From the NCBI GenBank assembly GCA_005880805.1, contig VBFZ01000124.1, forward strand, positions 12,155 through 44,965: DNA of 32,811 bases, written 5' to 3'. The notes beneath the pieces were generated by a model. The model searched no databases. It saw nothing but the letters and a program-made list of their open reading frames with translations, and was not told where the DNA came from. The position numbers and the translations under genes were made by a program. Numbering within the stretch: the first letter of the stretch is position 1; each line of letters starts with the position of its first letter. The stretch comes from Chloroflexota bacterium. GTDB lineage: Bacteria; Chloroflexota; Limnocylindria; Limnocylindrales; CSP1-4. Positions 15,639 through 23,555 of this stretch are shown here, piece after piece.

Positions 15639-16426
15639 CGCGTCTGCTGCTCTCCCTGATGTGTTGCCGTTTGTGTTTCGCGGCTGGTGCGGAAGCGTCG
15701 TCCCAGGACGACGCGTCTGAGGCACAAGCCCTTCGCAGGGGCCGTCGCCCCGTCGAGTGCCGGCCGCCTGTCCTTCAGCGCTTGCGCGACCGACGCTTGA
15801 TTTGTGTTACCGCGACCAACCTCGATGAGAACCGCCGCGATCCGACGGACCATCCCCTGCAGGAATGCATCGGCGGCGACGTCGATCGTCACCTCCGAGC
15901 CTCTGCGCCCGATCCGGATCCACTGAACGGTCCGAACCGGAGAAGAGCCCACCGGCGCCCCGAAGGCGGTGAAGTCGTGCCGGCCCACCAGGACCGACGC
16001 AGCATCCGCCATCGCTGCAGTATCGAGCGGGACCCGAACCGCGAACGCATAGCGCTCGCGAAGCGGGCTTCGCGGTCCGTTCCACACGGTGTACCGGTAC
16101 TCCCTGTACCGTGCCGCGTGGCGGGGGTGGAACCCTGCCGCCGCCGTTCGCACGTTGCGAACCGCGACGTCCGCTGGAAGGAGCGCGTCCAACGCTCGTC
16201 CCAGCTCCTCGGCCGAGAGACGTCCCGGATAGGTGAACGCGATCACCTGGTCCGAGGCATGCACCCCGGCGTCGGTCCGGCCGGCTCCATCGACTCGCAG
16301 CCGCGCTCCGCCGTTGAGCTTGGCGAGTGCCGCTTCGAGCTCCCCCTGGACCGTCCGCACTCCAGACTGGGCCTGGAACCCGGCGAAGTCTGTCCCATCG
16401 TATTCAACCCTTGCGGTGTAACGCAC
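15635..16426 (-). CDS. truA: tRNA pseudouridine(38-40) synthase
   Basis: A 263-residue TruA. The catalytic aspartate lies in GRTDAGVHASDQ. Other family blocks are VEYDGTDFAGFQAQ, YREYRYTVWNGPRSPL, RHDFTAFG and FLQGMVRRIAAVLIEVGRG. It isomerises U38-40 in tRNA anticodon arms. The start is GTG (16424-16426), preceded by AGAGGA with seven bases of spacing; the frame stays open up to the rplQ stop, but the extra 54 residues are Arg/Ala/Ser-rich and unlike TruA. The stop overlaps rplM as ATGA. rplQ-truA-rplM-rpsI is a common order. Confidence 0.95.
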   Translation of the reverse strand: MRYTARVEYDGTDFAGFQAQSGVRTVQGELEAALAKLNGGARLRVDGAGRTDAGVHASDQVIAFTYPGRLSAEELGRALDALLPADVAVRNVRTAAAGFHPRHAARYREYRYTVWNGPRSPLRERYAFAVRVPLDTAAMADAASVLVGRHDFTAFGAPVGSSPVRTVQWIRIGRRGSEVTIDVAADAFLQGMVRRIAAVLIEVGRGNTNQASVAQALKDRRPALDGATAPAKGLCLRRVVLGRRFRTSRETQTATHQGEQQTR

Positions 16427-16433
16427 GGGGGCG

Positions 16434-16439
16434 TCCTCT
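16434..16439 (-). promoter_or_regulatory. Ribosome binding site deciding the truA start
   Basis: AGAGGA on the minus strand, seven bases before the GTG at 16424-16426. It supports the GTG over an upstream TTG at 16586-16588. Confidence 0.6.
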
Positions 16440-16469
16440 CGAACGCCTTTACTGCCTCGTCGCCGCTCA

Positions 16470-16535
16470 GGCGAGCTCAGTGCAAGGCGCCGCCGAGCAG
16501 GGAGCGCGAGCGCACTTGGTGGTGCGTGAGCGCTT
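16470..16535 (-). repeat. Spacer repeat and hairpin between rplQ and truA
   Basis: The 154-base spacer 16427-16580 contains two things. Positions 16470-16490 match 32192-32212 at 19 of 21 bases in the same orientation. Just beside it is an interrupted palindrome: agcgc, gag, cgcac, a six-base loop, gtgcg, tga, gcgct. No T-rich tract follows, so it is not a clear intrinsic terminator. It could slow or attenuate transcription between rplQ and truA, or simply be part of a dispersed repeat. Confidence 0.4.
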
Positions 16536-16580
16536 GCGCGGAGGCGGCAACGCGAAAATGAGCCGTATGAGCGGCGACTG

Positions 16581-16934
16581 TCATACAAGCTCCAATTGAA
16601 CGATCTGGGCGGCGTCGCCGGCGCGCTGGCCGACGCGCACGATACGCGTGAAGCCTGACGTTCGGTCGGCGTACTTCGGGGCGATCTCGTCGAACAGTTT
16701 GCTGATCACGAGAGGCTCGTTCGGGAACTCCGAGCGGACGGCCCGACGAGCTGTCAGGTCGCCGCGCTTCGCGATAGCGATCACGCGCTCGATCTGCCCC
16801 CGAACCTCCTTCGCCTTGGCCTCCGTGGTCCGGATCTTCTCATAGCGCAGCACCGAAACCGTCAGGTTCCGATAGAGCGCCATTCGGGCGCCGTGCCGGC
16901 GCCCGAGCTTGCGGCCGTCGATCCGGTGGGCCAC
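16581..16934 (-). CDS. rplQ: 50S ribosomal protein L17
   Basis: A 117-residue protein beginning (GTG, 16932-16934) AHRIDGRKLGRRHGARMALY and containing EKIRTTEAKAKEVRGQIERV and RTSGFTRIVRVGQRAGDAA, typical of L17. It is the last gene of the classic alpha operon. A 154-base spacer with a hairpin follows before truA. Confidence 0.97.
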   Translation of the reverse strand: MAHRIDGRKLGRRHGARMALYRNLTVSVLRYEKIRTTEAKAKEVRGQIERVIAIAKRGDLTARRAVRSEFPNEPLVISKLFDEIAPKYADRTSGFTRIVRVGQRAGDAAQIVQLELV

Positions 16935-16937
16935 CGA

Positions 16938-17930
16938 TCAGGCCTCCTCGTCTCCGTCCTCGAGCGTCTCGTCGCCCAGGCCGTCGAGCTCGTCGGACTC
17001 GGTCTCGGGGACGATGAAACCTCGCATCCGGAGCCGCTCCTTCATCTCGTCGAGCGACTTCTTCCCGAAGTTGCGCATCCGGAGCAGGTCGTCGTCCGAC
17101 AGCTGCAGGAGCTGCCCGACCTTGACGATGTTGTTCCGCTTGAGGGAGTTGTACGCCCGCATCGGCAGGTCCAGCTCCTCGATCGGCATGTCGAGCATGT
17201 TCGGCGGGAGCTGCGGCACACCTGCGGCGGCGCGATCGCCGGGCCCGACCGGCATCCCGATGCTCACGAAGTTCTGGAACTCGCGGACCAGCCGCTCGGC
17301 TGCGCGCGACAGGGCCTCCTCGGGGCTGATCGTGCCGTCCGTCTCGATCTCGATCGTCAGCTTGTCGTAGTTCGTCATCTGGCCGACGCGGACGCTGTCG
17401 ATCCAGTAGTTCACCTTGCGGACCGGCGTGAAGATCGCGTCGACGGCGATGACCCCGATCGGCAGGGCCTCTGTCCGCTCGGCGCCGAGGTAGCCCACCC
17501 CGCGCTCGACGGTCAGGTCCATCTCGATCGTCACATCATCCTTGTCGATCGTCATGAGGACCAGCTCGGGATTGACGATCTCGACGTCCGCGGATTCGGT
17601 GATGTCGCCAGCGGTGACCGCGCCTGCTCCGCTCTTCATGAGCCGGAGCGACACGGGGTGGTTGGCGAAGCTCTTCAGGCGGAGCTTCTTGACGTTCAGG
17701 ACGATCTGGGTCACGTCTTCCTTGACGCCCGGGATGGTCGAGAACTCCTGGTACACGTCGCGGATCTGGATCGACGTGACCGCGGCGCCTTCGAGCGAGG
17801 ACAGCAGGACGCGCCGCAGGGCGTTGCCCAGGGTGACGCCATAGCCGGCCTCGAGCGGGCCGGCCTCGTACTTGCTGTAGGCGCCGAGCTCCTCGACGCT
17901 TTCGATGTGGGGTGCTTCGAGCTCGATCAT
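16938..17930 (-). CDS. rpoA: DNA-directed RNA polymerase alpha subunit
   Basis: A 330-residue protein. The N-terminal dimerisation domain (about 1-230) carries GYGVTLGNALRRVLLSSLEG and VNYWIDSVRVGQMTNYDKLT. A flexible linker leads to the C-terminal helix-hairpin-helix domain (about 252-304: LPMRAYNSLKRNNIVKVGQL, LRMRNFGKKSLDEMKERL), which binds UP elements and activators. An acidic tail ends the protein (GDETLEDGDEEA). It sits between rpsD and rplQ in the normal alpha-operon order. Confidence 0.98.
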   Translation of the reverse strand: MIELEAPHIESVEELGAYSKYEAGPLEAGYGVTLGNALRRVLLSSLEGAAVTSIQIRDVYQEFSTIPGVKEDVTQIVLNVKKLRLKSFANHPVSLRLMKSGAGAVTAGDITESADVEIVNPELVLMTIDKDDVTIEMDLTVERGVGYLGAERTEALPIGVIAVDAIFTPVRKVNYWIDSVRVGQMTNYDKLTIEIETDGTISPEEALSRAAERLVREFQNFVSIGMPVGPGDRAAAGVPQLPPNMLDMPIEELDLPMRAYNSLKRNNIVKVGQLLQLSDDDLLRMRNFGKKSLDEMKERLRMRGFIVPETESDELDGLGDETLEDGDEEA

Positions 17931-17940
17931 CGTGTGGGGC

Positions 17941-18567
17941 TTACCTCGAGTAGTACTCGACCACGAGCTGCTCGTTGAGATCGAGCGGCATCTGGTCTCG
18001 ACGGGGCAGGGCGGACACCGTGCCGGACAGCGTGGCGGGGTCCACGCTCAGCCAGTCCGGGGTCTGCTGGGACTTGAGTGTTTCGCCGGCCAGCTTGAAC
18101 GGCTCGCGGCTTCGTCGTCCTTCGCGGACTTCGACCCGGTCGCCGGAAGCCAGCTGGAATGACGGGATGCTGGTCGGCCGGCCGTTCACCGCGAAGTGAC
18201 CGTGGCCAACGAGCTGGCGGGCCTGCGCACGCGACGTGGTGAAGCCCATCCGGTAAACGACGTTGTCGAGCCGCAGCTCCAGTATGCGCAGGAGGTTCTC
18301 GCCGGTGACCCCCGGGCGCGACTCCGCGCTCTCGAAATAGTTCTTGAACTGCCGCTCAAGGACGGCGTAGACGCGGCGCACCTTCTGCTTCTCGCGCAGC
18401 TGGAGACCGAACTCGCCGACCTTGCGGCGTCGGACGCCGTGCTGGCCGGGCGGCGTCGGGCGCCGCTCGAAGGCGCACTTCTTCGTGTAGCAGCGGCTGC
18501 CCTTCAGGAAGAGCTTGGCGCCTTCCCGCCGGCACAGGCGGCAGACGGCTTCGGTGTAACGGGCCAT
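17941..18567 (-). CDS. rpsD: 30S ribosomal protein S4, zinc-binding form
   Basis: A 208-residue protein with an N-terminal zinc knuckle (C9, C12, C26, C31) and an S4 RNA-binding domain (LELRLDNVVYRMGFTTSRAQ, ARQLVGHGHFAVNGRPTSIP). S4 nucleates 30S assembly and is a translational repressor of the alpha operon in some bacteria. The zinc-containing form agrees with the zinc forms of S14, L36 and probably L24 in this genome. Confidence 0.98.
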   Translation of the reverse strand: MARYTEAVCRLCRREGAKLFLKGSRCYTKKCAFERRPTPPGQHGVRRRKVGEFGLQLREKQKVRRVYAVLERQFKNYFESAESRPGVTGENLLRILELRLDNVVYRMGFTTSRAQARQLVGHGHFAVNGRPTSIPSFQLASGDRVEVREGRRSREPFKLAGETLKSQQTPDWLSVDPATLSGTVSALPRRDQMPLDLNEQLVVEYYSR

Positions 18568-18575
18568 CGCGAGGC

Positions 18576-18971
18576 CTAGACCCGGCGCCGCTTGGGGGCG
18601 CGGCAGCCGTTGTGCGGGATGGGTGTCACGTCGGTGATCGCGCTGACCTCGAGGCCCGCCGCCTGGAGCGAGCGGATTGCCTGCTCACGGCCCGCGCCGG
18701 GACCCTTCACGTACACCTCGACCTGGCGCATGCCGTGCTCCATCGCGCGGCGGGCGGCGCCGTCGGCCGAGAGCGCGGCCGCGTACGGCGTGCTCTTGCG
18801 GGAGCCCTTGAAGCCGGCCACTCCGGCCGACCCCCAGCTCACCACAGCACCCGTCGGGTCGGTGATCGTAATGATCGTGTTGTTGAACGTCGCCTGGATG
18901 TGGACGTGTCCGGCGGGGACGTTCTTGCGTTCGCGGCGGCGCGACTTGACCGCCTTCTTGCGATCGGGCAT
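18576..18971 (-). CDS. rpsK: 30S ribosomal protein S11
   Basis: A 131-residue protein with GHVHIQATFNNTIITITDPT, SWGSAGVAGFKGSRKSTPYA and the terminal DVTPIPHNGCRAPKRRRV, all canonical for S11 on the 30S platform near the anti-Shine-Dalgarno region. The gap from rpsM is 33 bases and to rpsD eight. Confidence 0.98.
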   Translation of the reverse strand: MPDRKKAVKSRRRERKNVPAGHVHIQATFNNTIITITDPTGAVVSWGSAGVAGFKGSRKSTPYAAALSADGAARRAMEHGMRQVEVYVKGPGAGREQAIRSLQAAGLEVSAITDVTPIPHNGCRAPKRRRV

Positions 18972-19004
18972 TCCCTGGCAGGTTCCTCGCTGCTTCTTGC
19001 GGCG

Positions 19005-19376
19005 TTACTTCTTGCGGCGGACGCCGACGGTCCGCTTCGGGCCCCGCCGCTGGCGGGCGTTGGTCTTCGTACGCTGGCCGCGAACCGGCAGGTTGCGGCG
19101 GTGGCGCACCCCGCGGTACGAACCGATCTCGATGAGGCGCTTGATGTTGAGTGCCACCTCGCGGCGGAGGTCGCCCTCGACCTTGTAGCGCCGGTCGATC
19201 AGCTCGCGCAGGCGGTTGACCTGCTCTTCCGTCAGGTCGCGCACCCGTGTGTCGGGGTTGATGTTGCTCTGCGCCAGGATCTTCCGGCTTGTGGGCAGGC
19301 CGAGGCCGTAGATGTAGGTCAGCGCAACTTCGACCCGCTTTTCGCGCGGGACGTCGACACCGGCGATTCGCGCCAC
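19005..19376 (-). CDS. rpsM: 30S ribosomal protein S13
   Basis: A 123-residue protein starting (GTG, 19374-19376) ARIAGVDVPREKRVEVALTY and carrying GSYRGVRHRRNLPVRGQRTK, the S13 signature. The C-terminal basic tail contacts the P-site tRNA. S13 forms the head bridge to the 50S subunit with S19. Confidence 0.98.
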   Translation of the reverse strand: MARIAGVDVPREKRVEVALTYIYGLGLPTSRKILAQSNINPDTRVRDLTEEQVNRLRELIDRRYKVEGDLRREVALNIKRLIEIGSYRGVRHRRNLPVRGQRTKTNARQRRGPKRTVGVRRKK

Positions 19377-19380
19377 TCGC

Positions 19381-19494
19381 TCAGCCCTGCCGCTGCTTGT
19401 GCTTGGGGTTGGTGCAGATGACCATCACGGTGCCGTGGCGACGGATCACTTTGCAGTTGTCGCAGCGGGCCTTGACGGACGCTCTGACTTTCAC
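19381..19494 (-). CDS. rpmJ: 50S ribosomal protein L36
   Basis: A 37-residue protein (start GTG 19492-19494 with GAGGA three to four bases upstream) reading KVRASVKARCDNCKVIRRHG and so on. The zinc ligands C11, C14, C27 and H32 of the C-plus form of L36 are all present. The 37-38 residue length is normal. It lies between infA and rpsM as in most alpha operons. Confidence 0.95.
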   Translation of the reverse strand: MKVRASVKARCDNCKVIRRHGTVMVICTNPKHKQRQG

Positions 19495-19513
19495 GATTCC
19501 TCGAATCAGTTGG

Positions 19514-19732
19514 TCACCTGAGCCGGTACGTGATCCGGCCCCGGGTGAGGTCGTAGGGCGACAGCTCCACCCGGACACGGTCGCCGGGCAGAATCCGGAT
19601 GAAATTCATCCGCAGCTTGCCGCTGATGTGGGCGAGAACCCTGTGGCCGTTCTCGAGCTCGACCGCGAACATCGTGTTGGGAAGCGGCTCGATCACCGTT
19701 CCTTCCACTTCGATCGCGTCCTTCTTGGCCAC
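19514..19732 (-). CDS. infA: Translation initiation factor IF-1
   Basis: Starting at GTG (19730-19732) this gives a 72-residue OB-fold protein, AKKDAIEVEGTVIEPLPNTM onwards, ending SPYDLTRGRITYRLR, the exact family length and termini. IF-1 blocks the A site during initiation. An in-frame ATG nine codons upstream (19757-19759) would add MRERERLAP and cannot be excluded, because the best purine-rich stretch (AAAGGGA) is 13 bases from the GTG. A 67-base gap separates it from map. Confidence 0.95.
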   Translation of the reverse strand: MAKKDAIEVEGTVIEPLPNTMFAVELENGHRVLAHISGKLRMNFIRILPGDRVRVELSPYDLTRGRITYRLR

Positions 19733-19799
19733 AGGCGCTAAACGTTCCCTTTCTCGCATCGAATGCCGGTCCCTGACCGGCACACGAACGTGCAGAGTA

Positions 19800-20612
19800 T
19801 CAAACGGAGCGGTCTCCGGCAAACGCCGGAGCTCCGACGGTGGTCAGGATTTCCGGTCCATCCTCGGTGATCGCGATGGTGTGCTCGAAGTGCGCGGCGA
19901 GCGCGCCGTCGCGGGTCACCACCGTCCAGCCGTCAGCCTCGACGTCGACATCGTCGCCCCCCAGCGTGAACATCGGCTCGATCGCCAGGCACATGCCGGG
20001 CTCGATCACGCGCCCGCCGTCACCGCGCGCCCGGAAGTTGGGGATCTGCGGGTCCTCGTGCATGCAGGTGCCGATGCCATGGCCGACGAACTGGCGGACC
20101 ACGCCGTAGCGGGCCGACAGCGCGACGTCCTCGATGGCCGCACCGATGTCGCCGATCCGGTTGCCGGGCTGGGCGGCCGCGATGCCGGCCATCAGGGCCA
20201 GCCGCGTCGCGTCGACGAGTGCCTTGGCCTCAGGCGCGACACCGCCGACCGCAAAGGTTCGGGCCCCGTCACCGTGCCAGCCGTCGACGATCGCGCCCGC
20301 GTCGATGGAGACGAGCTGGCCCTCGCGGATCTCGCGCCCGTCCGGGATGCCGTGCACGACTTCGTCGTCGATGGAGATGCACAGGCTCGCCGGGAACGCG
20401 CGTGGGCCGCGACCGTAGCGGCAGCCACCGAGGTAGCCCTTGAACGACGGGACCGCGCCGGTCGCTTGCATATGGCGTTCGGCGAGCTCGTCGAGACGGG
20501 CCGCCGTCACGCCCGGTCGCAGCTCCGACTCGACCAGCGCGAGCACTTCGGCGACGACTCGGCCGGCGCGCCGCATCTTCTCGATCTCCTGGCGGGACTT
20601 GCGGGTCACCAC
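19800..20612 (-). CDS. map: Methionine aminopeptidase, type I
   Basis: A 270-residue pita-bread-fold enzyme that removes the N-terminal methionine from nascent proteins. All five metal ligands are visible: D104 (VSIDAGAIVDGW), D115 (GDGARTF), H178 (FVGHGIGTCMHEDP), E212 (AIEPMF) and E243 (HFEHT). The substrate-binding H87 is in VVHGIPDG. The start is taken as GTG (20610-20612), one base after the adk stop, with GGAG nine bases upstream. A second GTG follows directly. Confidence 0.97.
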   Translation of the reverse strand: MVTRKSRQEIEKMRRAGRVVAEVLALVESELRPGVTAARLDELAERHMQATGAVPSFKGYLGGCRYGRGPRAFPASLCISIDDEVVHGIPDGREIREGQLVSIDAGAIVDGWHGDGARTFAVGGVAPEAKALVDATRLALMAGIAAAQPGNRIGDIGAAIEDVALSARYGVVRQFVGHGIGTCMHEDPQIPNFRARGDGGRVIEPGMCLAIEPMFTLGGDDVDVEADGWTVVTRDGALAAHFEHTIAITEDGPEILTTVGAPAFAGDRSV

Positions 20613-20613
20613 G

Positions 20614-21279
20614 TCAGCGCGCGCTCCCGCTCGCCTGCGTGAGCGCGGCGACGAGCTCCTCGGTCACCTCGTCGATCGGGCGGGTACCGTCGACCGACCG
20701 CAGCTTGCCCTGGGCCCTGTAGTGGTCGCAGACCTCGAGCAGGTCGGGGACCTGCTGCCTGAGGCGCGCACGGATCGTCTCGACCTTGTCGTCCTCTCGC
20801 TCGTACAGCTCGGAGCCGTCGATGTCGCAGATGCCCGGGACCCGCGGCGGCTTCGAGATCTCGTTGTAGATATGGCCCTCCGCGCGGCAGACGAGGCGGC
20901 CCGACAGGCGACGCACCAGCTCCTCGGGCGGGACATCGATCAGGATGGCCTCCTCGACGCGGGCGTTGCGCTCAGCGAGGGCGGCATCCAGCACACCAGC
21001 CTGAGCGGGAGTACGCGGGAACCCGTCGAGGAGCACGCCCTGCCTGGCGTCCGGGGCCGTCAGGCGCTCGAGCAGCATCCTGACGGTCACGTCGTCGGGG
21101 ACGAGCTCGCCTCGGTCCATGTACGCCTTCGCCTCGAGGCCGATCGGCGTTCCCTGCTCCGCGGCGGCCCGGAACATGTCGCCGGTAGCCAGGTGGAGGA
21201 GGTTCAGCCGAGGAGCGAGGATCTCGGCCTGGGTCCCCTTGCCGGCGCCCGGCGCGCCGAGGAGAACCAGCACCCTCAA
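20614..21279 (-). CDS. adk: Adenylate kinase, long-lid form
   Basis: A 221-residue protein with the P-loop GAPGAGKGT (8-16), the NMP-binding motif ATGDMFRAA and the Walker-B-like LLDGFPRTPAQA. The lid domain (about 128-165) has C131, E134, C151 and D154 where zinc-binding Adk proteins carry four Cys or three Cys plus Asp, so the site looks half-degenerate. The enzyme interconverts ATP + AMP and two ADP. The start is read as TTG (21277-21279), overlapping the secY stop as TTGA; a GTG two codons later is an alternative. map follows after one base. Confidence 0.96.
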   Translation of the reverse strand: MRVLVLLGAPGAGKGTQAEILAPRLNLLHLATGDMFRAAAEQGTPIGLEAKAYMDRGELVPDDVTVRMLLERLTAPDARQGVLLDGFPRTPAQAGVLDAALAERNARVEEAILIDVPPEELVRRLSGRLVCRAEGHIYNEISKPPRVPGICDIDGSELYEREDDKVETIRARLRQQVPDLLEVCDHYRAQGKLRSVDGTRPIDEVTEELVAALTQASGSAR

Positions 21280-22565
21280 CGTATGAACCCCTCGTAGTTC
21301 CTCATCATGAGTTGGGCTTCGATCTGCTTCATCGTTTCCACGACCACGCTGACCACGATCAGGAGGCCTGTGCCGCCGAGGCCGATACCGCCGAGGGTTG
21401 GGAAGATCGCGGCGACCACCTGCGGTGAGACCGCGACGATGCCGAGGAACAGCGCGCCGGCCACGGTTATCCGGAAGGCAACCTTGGACAGGTATTCCTG
21501 GGTCGGTCGGCCCGGGCGTATGCCGGGTATGAAACCCCCGTTCTTGCGGAGTTGCTCGGCCGTCTCATCGGGCTTGAACACGAATGCCGTGTAGAAGTAG
21601 GTGAAACCGACGGTCATCAGGAAGTAGAGCACGAGGTACACCGGGCGTTGCGGGCTCAGGAATTCGACGATGCCGCTGGAGATCTGCGCGACGAGCGGGA
21701 CCTGGGAGTTCTGGAAGTAGCTGGCGACCTGCTGCGGGAAGAGCAGGATGCTGATGGCGAAGATGATCGGGATGACGCCGGCCTGATTGACCCGGAGCGG
21801 GAGGAAGGTCGAACCGCCCTGGTACATACGCCGCCCACGGACGCGTGACGCGTACTGGATCGGGATCCGCCGCTGGCCCTCCTGGATGTAGATGATCACG
21901 AACACCGCGAGCACGCCGATCACGGCAAAGATCGCGAACGCCGCGAGGTCGGGGCTGCCGAGGAAGTTGCCGATCGCGTTGGGAATGCGGCCGACGATCC
22001 CGGCGAAGATGATGAAGCTGATCCCGTTCCCGATGCCCTTCTCGGTGATCAGCTCGCCCAGCCACATCAGCAGGATCGCGCCCGCGGTCAGGGTCACGAT
22101 CTGGGTCAACGTCTCGAAGCGCGAGATGTCGAACGGCGTGGTCAGGATCGGCGGGTTGGACTGCGACGCGAGCAGGGCCAGAAAGCCGTACGACTGGAGC
22201 ATCGCCATCGGCACGGTGAGGTAGCGCGTGTACTGGTTGATCTTGTTGCGCCCGTACTCACCCTCGCGGCTCAGCTCCTGGAGCCGTGGGATGACGCTGG
22301 TCATCAGCTGCATGATGATCGAGGCGTTGATGTAGGGGTTCATGCCCAGGCCGACGATCGAGAAGTTCGACAGGCCGCCACCCGAGAACAGGTCCAGCAG
22401 GCCGAACAGGGCGCTGCCCTGGAAGAACGCCTGCAGCGCGTCGCGGTTGACGCCCGGAACCGGGACGTGGGCGAACAGGCGGAAGACGATCAGGGCCCCC
22501 GCCACGAACAGGATTCGGCGCCGAATGTCGGGCGCGCGAAACGCGTTGATCAGCGCGTCGAACAC
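21276..22565 (-). CDS. secY: Protein translocase subunit SecY
   Basis: A 429-residue membrane protein with about ten hydrophobic segments. Family blocks are GLGMNPYINASIIMQLMTSV, LQELSREGEYGRNKINQYTR, GELITEKGIGNGISFIIFAG, YIQEGQRRIPIQYASR and the C-terminal KNGGFIPGIRPGRPTQEYLS. SecY forms the channel of the SecYEG translocon in the cytoplasmic membrane. The start is GTG (22563-22565). The TGA overlaps the adk TTG start as TTGA. The position between rplO and adk is the standard spc arrangement. Confidence 0.98.
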   Translation of the reverse strand: MFDALINAFRAPDIRRRILFVAGALIVFRLFAHVPVPGVNRDALQAFFQGSALFGLLDLFSGGGLSNFSIVGLGMNPYINASIIMQLMTSVIPRLQELSREGEYGRNKINQYTRYLTVPMAMLQSYGFLALLASQSNPPILTTPFDISRFETLTQIVTLTAGAILLMWLGELITEKGIGNGISFIIFAGIVGRIPNAIGNFLGSPDLAAFAIFAVIGVLAVFVIIYIQEGQRRIPIQYASRVRGRRMYQGGSTFLPLRVNQAGVIPIIFAISILLFPQQVASYFQNSQVPLVAQISSGIVEFLSPQRPVYLVLYFLMTVGFTYFYTAFVFKPDETAEQLRKNGGFIPGIRPGRPTQEYLSKVAFRITVAGALFLGIVAVSPQVVAAIFPTLGGIGLGGTGLLIVVSVVVETMKQIEAQLMMRNYEGFIR

Positions 22566-22568
22566 AGG

Positions 22569-23555
22569 TCAGGCGTCGCCGCTGGGCTGGGATTCGGTTT
22601 CTGGCCCGGTCGCGTCGTCCGACCCGGTCGACTCGGCCCGGGGCGCGGGCTCGCTGGACTCGGGCTCACCGGACTCGGGCTCGCTCGAGCCGCCTATGGA
22701 GGCCCGTCCGCGAGCGCGCGATCCCCGTGTAGAGGATTTCTGAGGCGCCGCGCTGCCGGCCTCCGCCGCGGGCTCAGTGGCGGCCGGCTCGGCGGAAGCC
22801 CCGGCTGGCTCGGCGGAAGCCTCCGCATGCTCCTCGGCCCGCTCGGCGGTCGTTGCACGCGGCTCCCTATCGCGGGGATGAGCCTCCTCCGCACCGCTTG
22901 CGCGCCGGCGCGCTCGTTTCTCAGGCGTTTGCGCCTTCGCGGGACGCTCTTCGACGGCCGCGTCGGTCGCGGCCGCGGGGGTCGCGACCTCCGGAGCTGC
23001 GGTCTCAGCCGCCTCGCGAGGCCGCCGTTGTCCGCCCGGCTGCGGCATCTCGATCACAGACACTGTGCCTCCGGCTGCCTCGATCTTCGAGGCGGCGCTC
23101 TTGCTGAAGGCGTCGGCAACGACGAACAGCGGCCGGGTCACCTCTCCCTGGCCGAGGACCTTGAGCGGCTTGTCGAGGCTGCGGACGAGGCCCACGGACT
23201 TGAGGATCTCCTGGTTGACCGTTACCGGCGCGGCCTTGCTGCCTGGCTTCGGCGCCCGGCCGGGAAGATCGCCGGCTTCGAGCGCGCCGAGCTCGACGAG
23301 CGCGCTGATGCGCTCGAGGTTCACGACCTCGTATTCGAGCTTGAATGGGTTCCGGAACCCGCGCAGCTTCGGGATGCGCTGATGGAGCGGCGTCTGGCCG
23401 CCCTCGAACCAGGGCGGGATCGAGGCCCCGGCTCGCGCCTTCTGGCCCTTCGTTCCGCGACCTGCCGTCTTGCCCTTGCCGGCGGCGATGCCTCGCCCGA
23501 CCCGGGTCCGAGCCGTCCGCGACCCGGCGGCGGGTCGCAGCTCGTGCAGCTTCAT
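22569..23555 (-). CDS. rplO: 50S ribosomal protein L15 with about 150-residue disordered C-terminal extension
   Basis: Residues 1 to about 170 form a complete L15: MKLHELRPAAGSRTARTRVG, the basic loop GKTAGRGTKGQKARAG, LPKLRGF-like IPKLRGFRNPF, and the C-terminal domain ending IEAAGGTVSVIEMP. Bacterial L15 usually ends near there. The frame then continues for about 155 residues dominated by Ala, Glu, Pro, Ser and Arg, with repeated SAEPAG/AEPAATEP and PESGEPESSEP units, to 328 residues in all. The end lies three bases before the secY start, so the tail fits the operon spacing. The tail resembles no domain I know and is presumably unstructured and exposed on the 50S surface or outside it. Confidence 0.95.
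   Translation of the reverse strand: MKLHELRPAAGSRTARTRVGRGIAAGKGKTAGRGTKGQKARAGASIPPWFEGGQTPLHQRIPKLRGFRNPFKLEYEVVNLERISALVELGALEAGDLPGRAPKPGSKAAPVTVNQEILKSVGLVRSLDKPLKVLGQGEVTRPLFVVADAFSKSAASKIEAAGGTVSVIEMPQPGGQRRPREAAETAAPEVATPAAATDAAVEERPAKAQTPEKRARRRASGAEEAHPRDREPRATTAERAEEHAEASAEPAGASAEPAATEPAAEAGSAAPQKSSTRGSRARGRASIGGSSEPESGEPESSEPAPRAESTGSDDATGPETESQPSGDA

Noticed and set aside
16427..16588. N-terminal extension of TruA to a TTG at 16588
   Set aside because: The extra 54 residues are Arg/Ala/Ser-rich and unlike TruA, the GTG at 16426 has a good ribosome binding site, and the region carries repeat sequence.
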